Positions 1 through 11,159 of a DNA stretch of 64,000 bases are shown one piece after another. The stretch lies in NCBI GenBank assembly GCA_037074705.1, contig CM073590.1:95286947-95350946 (forward strand). Reading direction: 5' to 3'. The notes below the pieces were generated by a model that was not told where the DNA came from, did no database searches, and saw nothing but the letters and a program-made list of their open reading frames with translations. This DNA is from Zhengitettix transpicula (taxonomy: Eukaryota; Arthropoda; Insecta; Orthoptera; Tetrigidae). How positions within the stretch are numbered: position 1 is the first letter of the stretch; every line of letters begins with the position of its first letter. The position numbers and the translations under genes are program-made.

Positions 1-437
1 GTGTGTGTGTGAACGAGCCACTTTCCTTGATACCAGAAACATTAAGGTAAAACTGCACAATTTACTATTTGTAAACCCGCAAGTAAATGATATAATCATC
101 AGTTTTACGAGTTGAAATTTTAAATTTCATATCTCAGAATTTGCATTGTAATTTTCTATTCATTGTTTGAATTAATGCCTTGACAGCTTTGAGAATTTTG
201 ATTGTTTAATAAGTATTCTTTATTGAAGGCCCGGTGATCGGCCCTGAGAAATAGCCGTGGTATTATTGTAAAATATTAAGATGTAATATGATTTAAATAA
301 TTTGCTTTAATAAATTAATTTGTTTGATTATTTTAAATCTTAATTTTTATTAAAACATCCGATCATTATAAAAGTTAATTATTACAAATGGACGCCTCAA
401 CGTTTTTAGTTACATGGTTTAAAGGTAATTTCCAAAA
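1..437 (+). repeat. LTR unit L1, right part only (cut by window start)
   Basis: This is the right-hand part of an LTR whose left end lies outside the window. It shares with L3 and L8 a (GT)n/(CA)n run (here bases 1-10), the text 'aggtaaaactgcacaattt' and the marker 'aggcccggtgatcggccctg' at about 228-247. The U5 tail ends in ATTACA at 386 and is followed at once by a primer-binding-site-like stretch, 'aatggacgcctcaacg'. AT-rich DNA and a short (AT)n tract follow at about 433-465. No internal protein-coding region follows, so this is a solo or truncated LTR. The exact right end of the insertion is uncertain. Confidence 0.7.
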
Positions 438-2096
438 TATATACATATATATATATAGAACAATGATATAGCCCAGAACGCTCTTCTAAGTTGGACATAT
501 TTCGAATTTTGAAGGATATCGCACTTAGGGCCAATGGACTACTAAACCGAACAGAAAGATAAAATTCAGACTTTTATTGACTAATGTTTTAATGATTCTT
601 CCAAAAAGCATTTAGGTATTTTGAAAAAAATTAATGAGATTTGAATGTTTGTGAAATTGCCGTAAGAATTAATACGTGTCATTGATCACTGTAGCAGTAG
701 TCACGAACGATGACGAATGACGCAGATTGAGTGAGGGGAGGCAGCGTGAAATAAACACACAACACGGTCAAACTACGCTTGGCTGTTCAATGGTATTGGG
801 TAGCACCTCTGAAGACGGACACAAAACTGAGCCACCAAGATATTTGGCACGCACTATAGACTTATGTTTTATCAGGGTCGTTACACTAGGTAATATTATT
901 ATCTAAAATTATTCACGGAGAATGAAGAATAATTAATTCGTGTCAAAGAAACGTGTTAATCATAATGATTAATCTGATATTTTCTTTATTTTAAATCCGA
1001 TATAAATAATTTCTATTTAGTAGAAGTTACTGTAAAGAGATGGAGGAGCAATGAGACTAGTCACTTAGAAGTCAACTATTTCAAAATTTAAAAGGAATTA
1101 TGTAGTTTTACTATTTTGTGAAGAACCGCGGTACTTTAAAAACTGTCAATTTTTAATTGGTATGTTCTCATAGAAGCGACACAAAGTTCGGGATATGCGC
1201 AAAAAACAATTATTTTATTTTTCTATTTTATATAGGTCATTTTGAGGATCGGTCAAAGCACATCAGTTATTCTTTCCAAATTTATGGAGTCCTTCCTGCT
1301 TAGTATTTAGCCAGGTATGTTTTAGACTGCCTAATGTGAAAATTTCTCCCCTCCGTTCCCGGCCCCATCGCTCTGTTCCCTTCTGTAAAGGGGAAGCACC
1401 CTAGCGTGTACTTGGCATGGCCAGGTAAGAGGCATCGAATGCGCTGCAACTCACGCGGAACTATGTATTTGAGATGAGAAAGAGATAATTTGAAATGCTG
1501 GCTGTTTGTCAACGCTGGAACATGGCGGTGGTTGTTGCCGCGATTGCAGTGTAGCGGTGGCGCAGTTCATTAGAAGCATACATGTCCACTCACTCTGGTC
1601 GCCAAAAACACAGAGCTGCTCTCTCTCGCTCGCTTTCTCTCTCACACGCGGTATTAAAAAATCATGCTGCAAATCGAAGCGCAGCCGGCCACTCGCTTCT
1701 GCAAAACTATGAACTCAATTACGGCTTGCAGCTCTACGCTAATCTGGTAACTTTCAAAGCGTACGAAAGAAACACACAAACAAGCCCAGTATTGCTGTGT
1801 TACGATGAACGAAGTTTATCGAAGCGATCAGCATGTAAAGTATTGTAAAATATCACGATTAGAAGTTATTTATACTGTACTTAGTTACCGAAGGGAAACT
1901 CAGGTACTTTGACACTTTCAAATCAATATGTTTTTTTATTCCAATTTCACGTCACCTACAACACGACGTCTGAGGAAGCGTACCATTCGGAGAAGAACCT
2001 AAAATCTTTCACAGATGTCGGGTCGATTTCTTCCGATAGTTGCCAGACCAAAAACATTAGCATTGAAGCTATATAAATGTTTATATACATACATAT
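438..2096. other. Unannotated AT-rich stretch with a GC-richer pocket
   Basis: I see no gene or known repeat. Bases 1450-1730 are GC-richer than their surroundings and include a CT-rich run ('ctctctctcgctcgctttct' near 1620). Short open frames on both strands overlap there and none resembles a protein I know. Confidence 0.5.
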
Positions 2097-3029
2097 TGTA
2101 GTAATTGGTAATTAAGACATTGTTCTAATTGGAAATTTGGATTGTAGAGGACTCATTATTAGTGGATATAGAGCGGACGCCGCAACAATCCGGCAAGGCA
2201 AAGAAAACATTGCTGAGAGAGTTTACGCGCTCAAAATCTACGAGACGAAGAGAACAGTCGGGCAGTAAGCAGCGAGGAGAAAAGACCAAAATCCCAAGGC
2301 ATAAAAATTTGAACAGTACAGTCGGTCAGCAGACAGCGAATAGAACGAACGAAAAGAACTCATTGAAAGTTTTACAGTCGGCAGTCAGAACGAAAGATTG
2401 TGGCCCAGTCACAAACATGCTTTCAGTTATTAAAAAGTAAAGCAATATTCAGACAAACCAATGAAGTCCATTGTCAACTAAAGCCACGAGATCTACAAAT
2501 CCAGGTTGCAGTAAAGCATCGAGAACCAACCAATTTGTGCTAAACCAACTAACAAACAACGCCAATTAGAGTCTGTGAGAACTTAGAATCAGTGATGTCC
2601 CCAAAATTGTGCACGAAAAACTAAAAATGAGACCTGGGCGGCCGTAAGTAGAGAAAACTTTAAAATAATTTGTAAACCGTGTTTAAAAGATAAAAGTCAG
2701 ATCGTTCTTTAATTATTTAATTATCGATAAAATGAGATCGTTAATTCTTGATAAAATTGAAATTGTTAAATTCAATCTTTAGTATTATTTCTTCCGCAAC
2801 AAATTTTGTCTATGTTCAGACGCTTTGATTTCCATATAAGGTAAATGTAATTTTGATTATTTAAATTCTGCCATTTATCAAACCCAGATCAAGACCCTGA
2901 GATCCTAAATATTTTGTGTAAAATATAATTGTTTTTAAAATTGATAATAAATTTTGTTAGTTGTTTAAAGTTAATAGTTGTTCATTTAAAAGCGCCCATC
3001 TATTATTATAAATATAGCTAATTATTACA
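2097..3029 (+). repeat. Solo LTR unit L2 with ATAT target duplication
   Basis: A 933 bp block opens with TGTAGTAATT and ends with ATTACA. ATAT directly flanks both sides. Its first ~150 bp and its right part (from 'agaatcagtgatgtcccc' near 2588) match L6 closely, while the middle does not. The marker 'caaacccagatcaagaccct' lies near 2880. No gag or pol coding sequence is attached. The 103-codon open frame inside it (2129-2440) is probably chance reading of U3. Confidence 0.8.
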
Positions 3030-3035
3030 ATATAT

Positions 3036-4089
3036 TGTAATGATTTACTATTTAAACCATTTAATTCAAACAAAGCTTAAAATGTGCCACACGTTGACGA
3101 CGCCAATTTGTAATGATTAATATAAGTAAACAATTTAAATCGTCACGTTGAAGTTTCAATTCGTAGTATTACTATTTTTACAGTGATTTAATTCAAACAA
3201 AGCCTCACGTTGAGGTTTCAATTTTGTAGTATTTACTTTAAACTGATACGATGTTTTAATTAAAAATAAATCAAGATTTAAAGTATACAAACAAATTAAT
3301 TTATTATAGCAAATACTGAAATTACATTATATATACTTGACAATATACCACGGCAATATCTCAGGGTCGACCACCGGGCCTTCAATAAAGAATAATTATA
3401 TTAAACAATTAAATTTACAAAGTTATTAAGGCGTTAATTTAAAAAATCATTAGAATATTACAATAATAGAAGATATGAGATATGAAATTTAAAATCTAAA
3501 ATCTGAACTCGGAAATTCTGACGATAAGATATCATTTACTGGAGGGTTTACAGAAAATAAGTTGTGCAGTTTTACCTTAAAGTTTTTTGTACCAACTAAT
3601 AGGCTCGTCCACACACACACGATTATTAACATTTCATATACAGGCCATTATACACTGAATTTAATGAGCAACACTTACTGCTTGCTGAGATTACATGCAA
3701 CACTTATTTCTCTGTTCTCTCTATCAAAATCTTACTACCATACTCAAAGTTTGGTTATTTGCTGGATTCAATAACAGCCTGGCTCCTAATAATTGAAGAA
3801 AATGTCTAACTCGTAACGTATGCTAGATTCCGGAATTTTGGATCAGGGAAAGAACAGTCGGCGTAGTAACGTTGCAGTTATTTGTTCATAGACCCCACCA
3901 TACACTCTGGAGCTCTGTACCCCCACAAACTGGAGCTCTGCGAATCTCGTAAAATGAATTTCGACAATACCCAGCAAGCAACGATAATCGCCACATATTA
4001 TTGTACACAACTCGAGTATTTAGGCCGCCAACAATCCAAGTCCAAAATTTTTTATTATTAATTAATTATATTTCCTTTCAATAACTACA
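3036..4089 (-). repeat. LTR unit L3 with three PBS/U5-tail modules
   Basis: Read on the minus strand, the LTR begins TGTAGTTATT (from 4089) and carries the 'ggcccggtggtcgaccctga' marker (about 3360-3382), a (GT)n run and a first U5 end at 3225. Three modules follow, each a PBS-like sequence plus an AT-rich tail: 'ttgaaacctcaacgtgaggc', 'ttgaaacttcaacgtgac' and 'ttggcgtcgtcaacgtgtgg'. The last two tails end in ATTACA, the final one at 3036. ATAT lies immediately outside both ends (3032-3035 and 4090-4093), so the modules belong to the inserted unit. L2 abuts it across the shared ATATAT. Confidence 0.8.
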
Positions 4090-4934
4090 ATATAATCAAG
4101 CAATAATTAAATGAACATATTTTCTTTCGTTCTTCCAGAAACACTGAACAATTCGCTGACGACACTAAGCGCTTTCTTTCGTCATCTATCTGTTTGTTAC
4201 TAACTCTCCTACTTATTTCACTTATCTACTAAGAGCGAAACATTATCCTAACAATACCAAGGAATCGTCAATCTCAACTCAAACTTAATCTGCCCCTCTC
4301 TATTTCTACTTTTTCTAAATAACTCCACGAACTATCTCATTCTGCCCCAAAGCAACGTGGTTTAAAATCTTAGATCCACTTTTTCAACACTTGGAGCAGT
4401 TTTCATCCAACTTTCGTTTATTATAATACATCATAGGCCATCGTAAAAATCCGCGGATTTAATGCATCGTTGTCAATACAAATTCCATGTAATTTTGCTA
4501 AACGAAGAAAAAATTTTTTAATGTACGACTATTTTGGCATATTACAACAGTTTCAATTGCCACCGAAAGCACATTATTATTATCAAAAGTCCTATTAATT
4601 TTATTAATTAAAAAAATAAAGACTTTTCTTATTATCGTTACAGTATATGAAAAATATTGTAATAGCTGCTAAAGTAAAACACAATTCTTCTTATATCAAA
4701 ATTCATTTCAAAATAAGCCATCCGAAGACCACTTTGTGTATAGATATGAAGCTAAAAATCAAATTACAAAATAGTCAAAAGCAAACCAGGATTGTGTGTG
4801 AATAAAGGAAAACGGCATTACGCTTGTTTCATTCCTCAGGTGTAGAAATAAAATTCGAAAGAGCTTTAGAAAAATATGTTGTGTGTGTATTAGTTACTGA
4901 CATAAGGAAAAGGACTTGCGTAGTAAAATAAATG
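4090..4934. other. AT-rich spacer
   Basis: No gene, repeat family or structured element is visible here. Confidence 0.5.
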
Positions 4935-5258
4935 AATTTATGAAATTACAACTGTTTTTCTGTAGCATATTATCTGCATAAAAGCAACTGTACTTAAGAT
5001 TTCATAAAACAAAGCACTAACGTCTTATTAGTTATTTGAATAAAATTATTACATTAAAATACGCAAAACGATTTTAGTTTCAGAGGACTCACGATTAAAC
5101 CATCTATTTAAGAAACTAAAATCGTTTTGCGTATTTTAATGTAATAATTTTATTCAAATAACTAAGAAGACGTTAGTGCTTTGTTTTATGAAATCTTAAA
5201 TACAGTTGCTTTTATGCAGATAATATGCTACAGAAAAACAGTTGTAATTTCATAAATT
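4935..5258. repeat. 324 bp near-perfect palindrome (147 bp arms, 30 bp spacer)
   Basis: The left arm (4935-5081) is the reverse complement of the right arm (5112-5258), with only two mismatches found by eye. The 30 bp between them is unique. Transcription from either side would give a long hairpin RNA. No transposase or TIR family is recognised. It could be a MITE-like foldback or an inverted duplication of local sequence. Confidence 0.93.
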
Positions 5259-5273
5259 CTGAACTAGAGATTG

Positions 5274-5300
5274 TTATTTATTATTATTATTATTATTATT
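5274..5300. repeat. (TTA)n microsatellite
   Basis: A short TTA run directly follows the palindrome and leads into a SINE-like tail. It may be the A-rich tail of that SINE read from the other strand. Confidence 0.9.
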
Positions 5301-5350
5301 AAAAGTTTATAATGGTCGCGTTAACAACTTGGTCATTGGCGACCCATAAA
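5301..5350 (-). repeat. Tail fragment of a tRNA-derived SINE
   Basis: On the minus strand, 'cgccaatgaccaagttgtta' resembles the tail of the SINEs at 34205-34395 and 56277-56478 ('taataaccaggggtattgat'). Only the 3' end is present. Confidence 0.45.
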
Positions 5351-5595
5351 TAAATTACAAATAGTGCTTGTTTACGTAAGTATGCTGCGATTCACATTGA
5401 TTCCAATACTATACATACAATTGAACAGTTTGAAAAATTAATTATACATTTCAAAATGTGGGTTTTTTACATTTACATTTTACAATTCACATTTGTTAAT
5501 TATTTATCATAATAATAGGATAATTAATTATATTAACTTATTGGAAGCTGCGACTGTTGCAACTTCCACTGTACTGTAGTTCTAGTTTGTTTTTG

Positions 5596-5940
5596 TTAGG
5601 TAGAGGCGTCTGCTTCTGAATATGTATCATTCTCTTGTTTCTTGACTACATTTACGAGCCTTTTTATTCTACTTTTTGCCGTTTCATCATTTAAGTGTGG
5701 GTACAAAGAGTCCAATACATTTATGAATGATGTAGAGGATATTTGGTAATCTCTAATAATGATTCTTGGGTTCTTTGAGTCCGTAGCATTTAGTATAATA
5801 GGTGGAACACTGGTTTCTTCTTCATATAATATTTTTAGTGGACCTAATGATTGACTAAGCGCCTTATATTTATGATCCTGAATGTTTTGTTTGGTTGTTA
5901 AGTATTGAAAACTCTTTATACAATCTGTATAAATACTTAA
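5596..5940 (-). CDS. Candidate terminal exon, 114-codon open frame without Met, function unknown
   Basis: On the minus strand a frame stays open from just after a TAG (5941-5943) to a TAA at 5596-5598. That is 114 codons in DNA where stops normally come about every dozen codons. The translation is protein-like: it has charged stretches such as NDETAKSRIKRLVNVVKKQE, a mixed hydrophobic core and an acidic end (NDTYSEADAST). There is no Met near the start. An acceptor-like 'tatttatacag' at about 5925-5935 could open an exon there. I do not recognise the family. It could be the last exon of a host gene with long introns, or the end of a decayed transposon ORF. No clear AATAAA follows. Confidence 0.4.
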   Translation of the reverse strand, partial: LSIYTDCIKSFQYLTTKQNIQDHKYKALSQSLGPLKILYEEETSVPPIILNATDSKNPRIIIRDYQISSTSFINVLDSLYPHLNDETAKSRIKRLVNVVKKQENDTYSEADAST

Positions 5941-5950
5941 CTAGTAAACA

Positions 5951-7740
5951 TTTATTTAGAATATGCAAACTTGCTTCAGATTAGACTCACAAATGGATTC
6001 TTACTGCCAAGTAATTTTATATTTTCAACTTATAAAATAATAGTTTGAAATTTACATTAAATTAAAGTTTTAATTTTCCCGTATGAATAGCTATTTTTAT
6101 GACTGCAGGATTGTTAAACCTTTTCTTTTATATTCTTCTCCAGTGAAGGTTTAATTATATTGACAGTAATCATGTGATTTATGCTTATCCCAACAACCTC
6201 TTGTTGAAGGTTGAAAATTTGGGTTTGTTTATGAATTTTCTACTTCGAGAAGTTAGATTATCGTAGACAATGATATATTGCCTGGAAAATTGAGTTTACG
6301 CTCGTTTCACGGTGCATTAACGAGGTGATTAAAAATCTGTGTCGTAAGGGCTGAAATTCACATTAAATTATCAAAATTAAATTCCTGAAGTGGCAAGCCT
6401 TTTGTGACGAACAGCACCCAGTCATCGCCGAACTTGTTCTGACAATCAAGGTAATAAAGGCAACACAATTTACGCATCCGTGTTCCGCGCATTCAATAAT
6501 AACATTCCAAGAAATACTCGCAGAATTCACGGAGTTGGACAATTCCATACCCTCGAACTTGAATTAAACACACACTGTGTACACCAACGAATGTAATTAA
6601 AACATTTATCTACAAAGAGTGATTAACACTTGTATCTGAAGGAGAGATTCTAAATAATCATGAAACGTTTCAGTGAAAAATAATATATTGTGAGTTACCC
6701 TTTACAATATCTATGCTGACGAGTACCATTGATCTATTGATTAAGTTCTTTTGATCTTTTGAAGTTATATTAAACTGTTTCACAATTTGGATTATAAAGT
6801 AATATTTATTAATCGTTTTGTAATACAAAATGAAGATCTATTCAGCTTTGTACACACCTGTTTACATATAATATAATTATTCTATGTGAACGTATAAAAC
6901 TTTTTGGAGACCTTGTCTCTCAATAATCTTCTTAGAAAATGTTATTGAATAATTTATTATTTTGTCACGTAAATACGTATGTATTTAATTGTTAAAACTA
7001 ACTGCCATGAAAAGTTCCAGTTAAATTTGTGACATATACTGATTGTCTACTGACTGTTGTTTCCATTTAATGCGTATTATCCATGTTCCAGGTATTTATA
7101 TTGCATCTCAGATATCTTGATAAAATTTTGGAATTTCTCCCATTTCGTATCTTTTATTTAGTGCTCTCTATTTGTTTTATATATGAAAATCGATTTTAAT
7201 ATCCTTCTTTTGTATTATTTTTCCGTATCGTTTACTATTTTGTAGATTATAATGGTTTATAGGTTTATAGAGATTTGTTTGTCTTAGATTTCTACTTAAT
7301 ATGACTTGTGGGGTTCCCAGATTTAAATTAATGATAATTAAACAAAACATTAACCTGCCTTCAAACAGTTTTATTTATTTTAATACGTACTTTCTCATAT
7401 TGTCATTATAAATTTGTGTTTAATATGCCTGGAATTATTTTATATTTACATTAAAAAGTAAAGACTTGACGATCAGTTATTAGCGTGAACTGACAAAATG
7501 TATTTTAAACTTTTTTTTACCTCTAACTACTTTTTAACGTAAATATAAAACAACTCCAAGAATATTTAATACAAATTGATAATGACAATACGAAAGCACA
7601 TATTAAAATAGCCTTCAAACACTTGGATTTGATTAATGGTTTATTTAATCATCAATAATTAACATTTATATAAATATGAGCCCAATTACATTCAAAGGGT
7701 TCCTATATTTATACGTTAGTGTATATGTCATATATATATA
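5951..7740. other. AT-rich stretch with one weak open frame
   Basis: Mostly featureless. A plus-strand frame stays open from about 6367 to a stop near 6566, with protein-like text (KFLKWQAFCDEQHPVIAEL). There is no Met start and no family match, so I give it little weight. Confidence 0.35.
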
Positions 7741-8530
7741 AAGTAATATTAAACTTAATATAATAAAAAAATGCCAACACGTTGGAACCAAATTTTGTGG
7801 TATTCGAAATTTTTAAAACGGTAGAAAATTAACAGGTTTTCCCTTAAATTTAAACAAAATGTTTTTAAGGAAAAAAATTGTTATATTTATTATTTTAAGA
7901 AAATGCCACATCTTCAATTATATTCATAACTTCACAGCCGCCCACCGGGCCTTTAATAATAATAGTGATTTCCAATTTGCATCAAGAGTTACAAAAAAAT
8001 TACATTTTAAAATAACAAATTATATAAAAGAATCTAACAAAAACCTAGAGACATCTGGCAAATCTAGAGAAATATGACGGTAAATTATATTTACATAAAG
8101 AATTTAGAGCTGCTCTTGTACCGTATCGTGCACTCCGCAGTTATTTTATTTTTAAAGAAAATATTTAATTAACAGACCGTAAAACTGATTGCTATATCGT
8201 TACACTTCACAAAAATTCTGGCGTCTCACTAACATTACGTCGTCCTATTTATTTAGATTGGTTAAATTCCCAAGAAAAGTTTCTCAAAGTATTATCGTTT
8301 GCACTCCCAAGCAGACTCGTATTACACACTTTCGCCTTGACCATCCTGGTCTGGCTCCCACAACACACTGAATGTTTCCGTCAAAGTTCTAAGCTTTTTT
8401 TCGACAATAATCCGTAGCAACCATTACAGACTGCATTCTTGCGCCACACTGACTGTTCTTTACAATGCCCTAGCCTCAAAATTACGCCGACAATAATATT
8501 AAATAAAACGCTTTAGTAATCTCCACTATA
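7741..8530 (-). repeat. LTR unit L4
   Basis: Minus-strand LTR, related to L9. It starts at about 8530 (TATAGTGG, probably a mutated TGTAGTG) and its U5 ends in CCACA at 7796. The PBS-like 'ttggttccaacgtgttggc' follows, then one AT-rich tail reaching (TA)n at about 7728-7740. The 'ggcccggtgggcggctgtga' marker is degraded. L5 lies next to it across a seven-base TA tract (8531-8537). No coding region is attached. Confidence 0.65.
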
Positions 8531-8537
8531 TATATAT

Positions 8538-9848
8538 TGTAATAAACAACAATAAGGCGTTAATTTATTTGCCCCACGTTGTGCGCCAAATGTAATAAAC
8601 AAATATTGAGCTTTAATTAATTTAATTTGCCCCACGTTGTGCGCCAAATGTAATAAACAAATATTGAGCTTTAATTAATTTAATTAAATTAATTTGCCCC
8701 ACGTTGTGGAAGCCAAAATGTAATAATTAAAAATTGAGCTTTATTTAATTTATATTTATATTTAATGAATTTATATCACGTGAAGCGCCATTTAGTTAAT
8801 AATTAAATGAAAGGCGTTAATTAAATGAAGTAATAATCAAAATTAACAAACAAAATATTTATTTATTTATTGGCAATAAAGATAATTACAACAAAATTTG
8901 AGATTTTTCTCTCTATCAGGGTCTCTACTGGGTTTGATAATGGTCAAAACAAACTGATTTAAAAATCTTATTAACAAAGCGTTCTCAATTTACCTAAATA
9001 ATATGTCGATAGAAAGAAATTTAAAAGTAAAGAAATTAACTCTGATTGACAATTAAAAGAGAACGAAATCTGATCTTATCCTCTAATTAGCGTTTACAAT
9101 TAATCATTAGTTTTGGTTTTGTTACTTACGTAGTGTCCAGCTGGTACCAGCATTCTTTTTGGTTTCGGAAGTACACTATGGAAAACTTTTAGACTGATTC
9201 TAAAATGTCGACTCACAGATTTTACACTATTAAAGCCAAAATTGATAGGCTCACAGAAACTCGGATGATCCTTCTGAATCTGATGTCTGCTCGCCTTACC
9301 GTAACCCTATGATTCGTAGATTTATTAGTGTCTTACTGAATTGGACGTAAACTGCAACGTATCTCCTTGACGATTTATTTTAACTGTTTATTCTTTCGGA
9401 GCGAACTAACTTTTCTCTAGCTCCTAGCTGTAGACTTAAACTGCTCTTACTTTTAAATTATTTACGCTGCAATACTTGCGGCATTAATGTTTTCTTCGTA
9501 TTAATTTACAACTTTAACTAGTTATACATTGACGATGTCTAGTCTCTGCTCAACTTATATTTCTTGTTCTGCTCCTCATAATGTCTTTCCGCCATCAGCT
9601 CCTAACAATCTTTCTCCGCTAATTAACAGTTATATTACTTGTTCTGCTCCTCACGATGTTTTTCCGCGAACTGACTCCTAGTTATCCCGAGTTTTAGTGC
9701 GCATACGCCATTTTTGACTTTTCGACAAAGCAAAGTGAGCTCGCTTCTCTCATTGTTGCTTTGTTCGATCAGACCGCTATAATGGATGGATTTCTCAAAC
9801 AAGTCAAATTTTATGTCCAAACAATTAATGGCCTAATTAATTGGCATT

Positions 9849-9851
<3 letters not shown>
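8538..9851 (-). repeat. LTR unit L5 with three PBS/U5-tail modules
   Basis: On the minus strand the LTR starts TGTAATGCCAATTAATTAGG at 9851 and its U5 ends ATTACA at 8719. Three PBS-tail modules follow (8648-8718, 8589-8647 and 8538-8588), each with a PBS-like segment ('ttggcgcacaacgtggggc' or 'ttggcttccacaacgtgggg') and an AT-rich tail ending in ATTACA. The module tail 'aaagctcaatatttgtttat' mirrors the LTR's own U5 end ('aaagctcaatttttaattat'). ATAT flanks both ends of the 1,314 bp unit. The sequence is close to L11. Confidence 0.85.

Positions 9852-9887
<36 letters not shown>
9852..9887. repeat. (AT)n microsatellite at the L5 left end
   Basis: Pure AT dinucleotide run, the apparent target of L5. 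Confidence 0.97.
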
Positions 9888-9889
<2 letters not shown>

Positions 9890-11159
9890 TTAGTTTTGGT
9901 TCTCCATATGATTTTATATACATATATAGAATGTCCTGTATTGTTTCTTGATATTGGTGGATTTTTTGGTTTACTCTCTTTGTGTATGCGTGTGGTGTGT
10001 CTGTGTGAAACAATGAAGGGACAGTATAATTAATTATACCTGAGCTTAACGAAATGCATTCATTTAAAAGTAAATTTTTGCTTCAGATAAAATAAATTCC
10101 CGCGCAGCATTGTTATAGCACACCATGAGTTATTTTGATAAATAAATAAACAGTTCAGCCAATAAATCAGATAAATTAATTAAAAATCAACCACAATTAT
10201 GGGACATCTTCAGGTAAACAGGTAAGGTGCCGTTTTGAATGTAATATGATAAATTATAATAAATATGAATTTAGAGCCTTTATATGCGTTCTGTGACGGT
10301 TGTAGCCGAATTGTTTATTTATTTCTCAAATTATAATTGTCAGATACTACTAAATATTAAGTAAGTTATTTTTTTGTTAAAAGTGAGGAAAAATATATTG
10401 TGTGATCTGTTTTGCAATACAATAGAGACAAACAAGAATTGAAGTATTGAACGTTTATCTGGGTTAGAGTTATCTTTACCGTTGCGGGTTTCATTTCTGT
10501 ATGACATTCACAGTTTAAATTCAATAGTCAAGCAATTTATTGTACTTGAGAATTAGATCATATAGTAACATGCAATTTCAAACAATACCTTTTCGCAAGA
10601 TATAAAATGAGACGACTGCTAATTAAACGCAGATTTCATCTTGAATTGACCAATAAATCTTTCGCGTATGACCAGCTTCGCGGTATGCAATAAGGATAGC
10701 TATTTCCAATTTAAAATTTATGCTACCTCTATGATAGTCCGTGAATAACGTTTGTTCAAAGTAATTTTTAATTTCTCATTCATTTCGAGTAAAATGGTTA
10801 AGAACAAATAATAATTGTAAATTGTAGTTTAACATATGCTAAACAAGATAATTTTACGCTCTTTGCTTTATCAAACCAAACCAACAACTTTTCAAAAATT
10901 CAATGGCCTCACGAACTTATCAAACTAATGTAACTACTTAAGATATTATGTAGCAAAGTTGAATCAAAGAGATAGTTACTTTCAGACTTTAGTCTGTGTT
11001 AGAACACCACAATTGTGTGTATGTTTCATTTCCTATTTGCACAAACTACAAACAAACTTTGTCATTGATAATCATCAATTAATGTAACGTAAAAATTGTT
11101 AGGATATATATATCATTCAAAGTTTACCTATCTAAACATATAATAATGACTATGTATGT
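9888..11159. other. AT-rich spacer
   Basis: No gene or recognisable repeat. A short 'gacatcttcaggtaaacagg' motif near 10203 recalls the foldback family's 'cttcaggtg' but is isolated. Confidence 0.45.

Noticed and set aside
2129..2440. 103-codon frame in L2
   Set aside because: It sits in the U3 part of a solo LTR and is not open in the related L6.
8589..8718. CRISPR-like array of spaced repeats
   Set aside because: The repeats are LTR PBS/U5-tail modules of eukaryotic retroelements with no unique equal-length spacers.
1..9851. A complete LTR retrotransposon with L1 and L3 or L4 and L5 as its two LTRs
   Set aside because: L1 and L3 are in opposite orientation. L4 and L5 are different families separated by 7 bp. 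No gag or pol lies between any pair.
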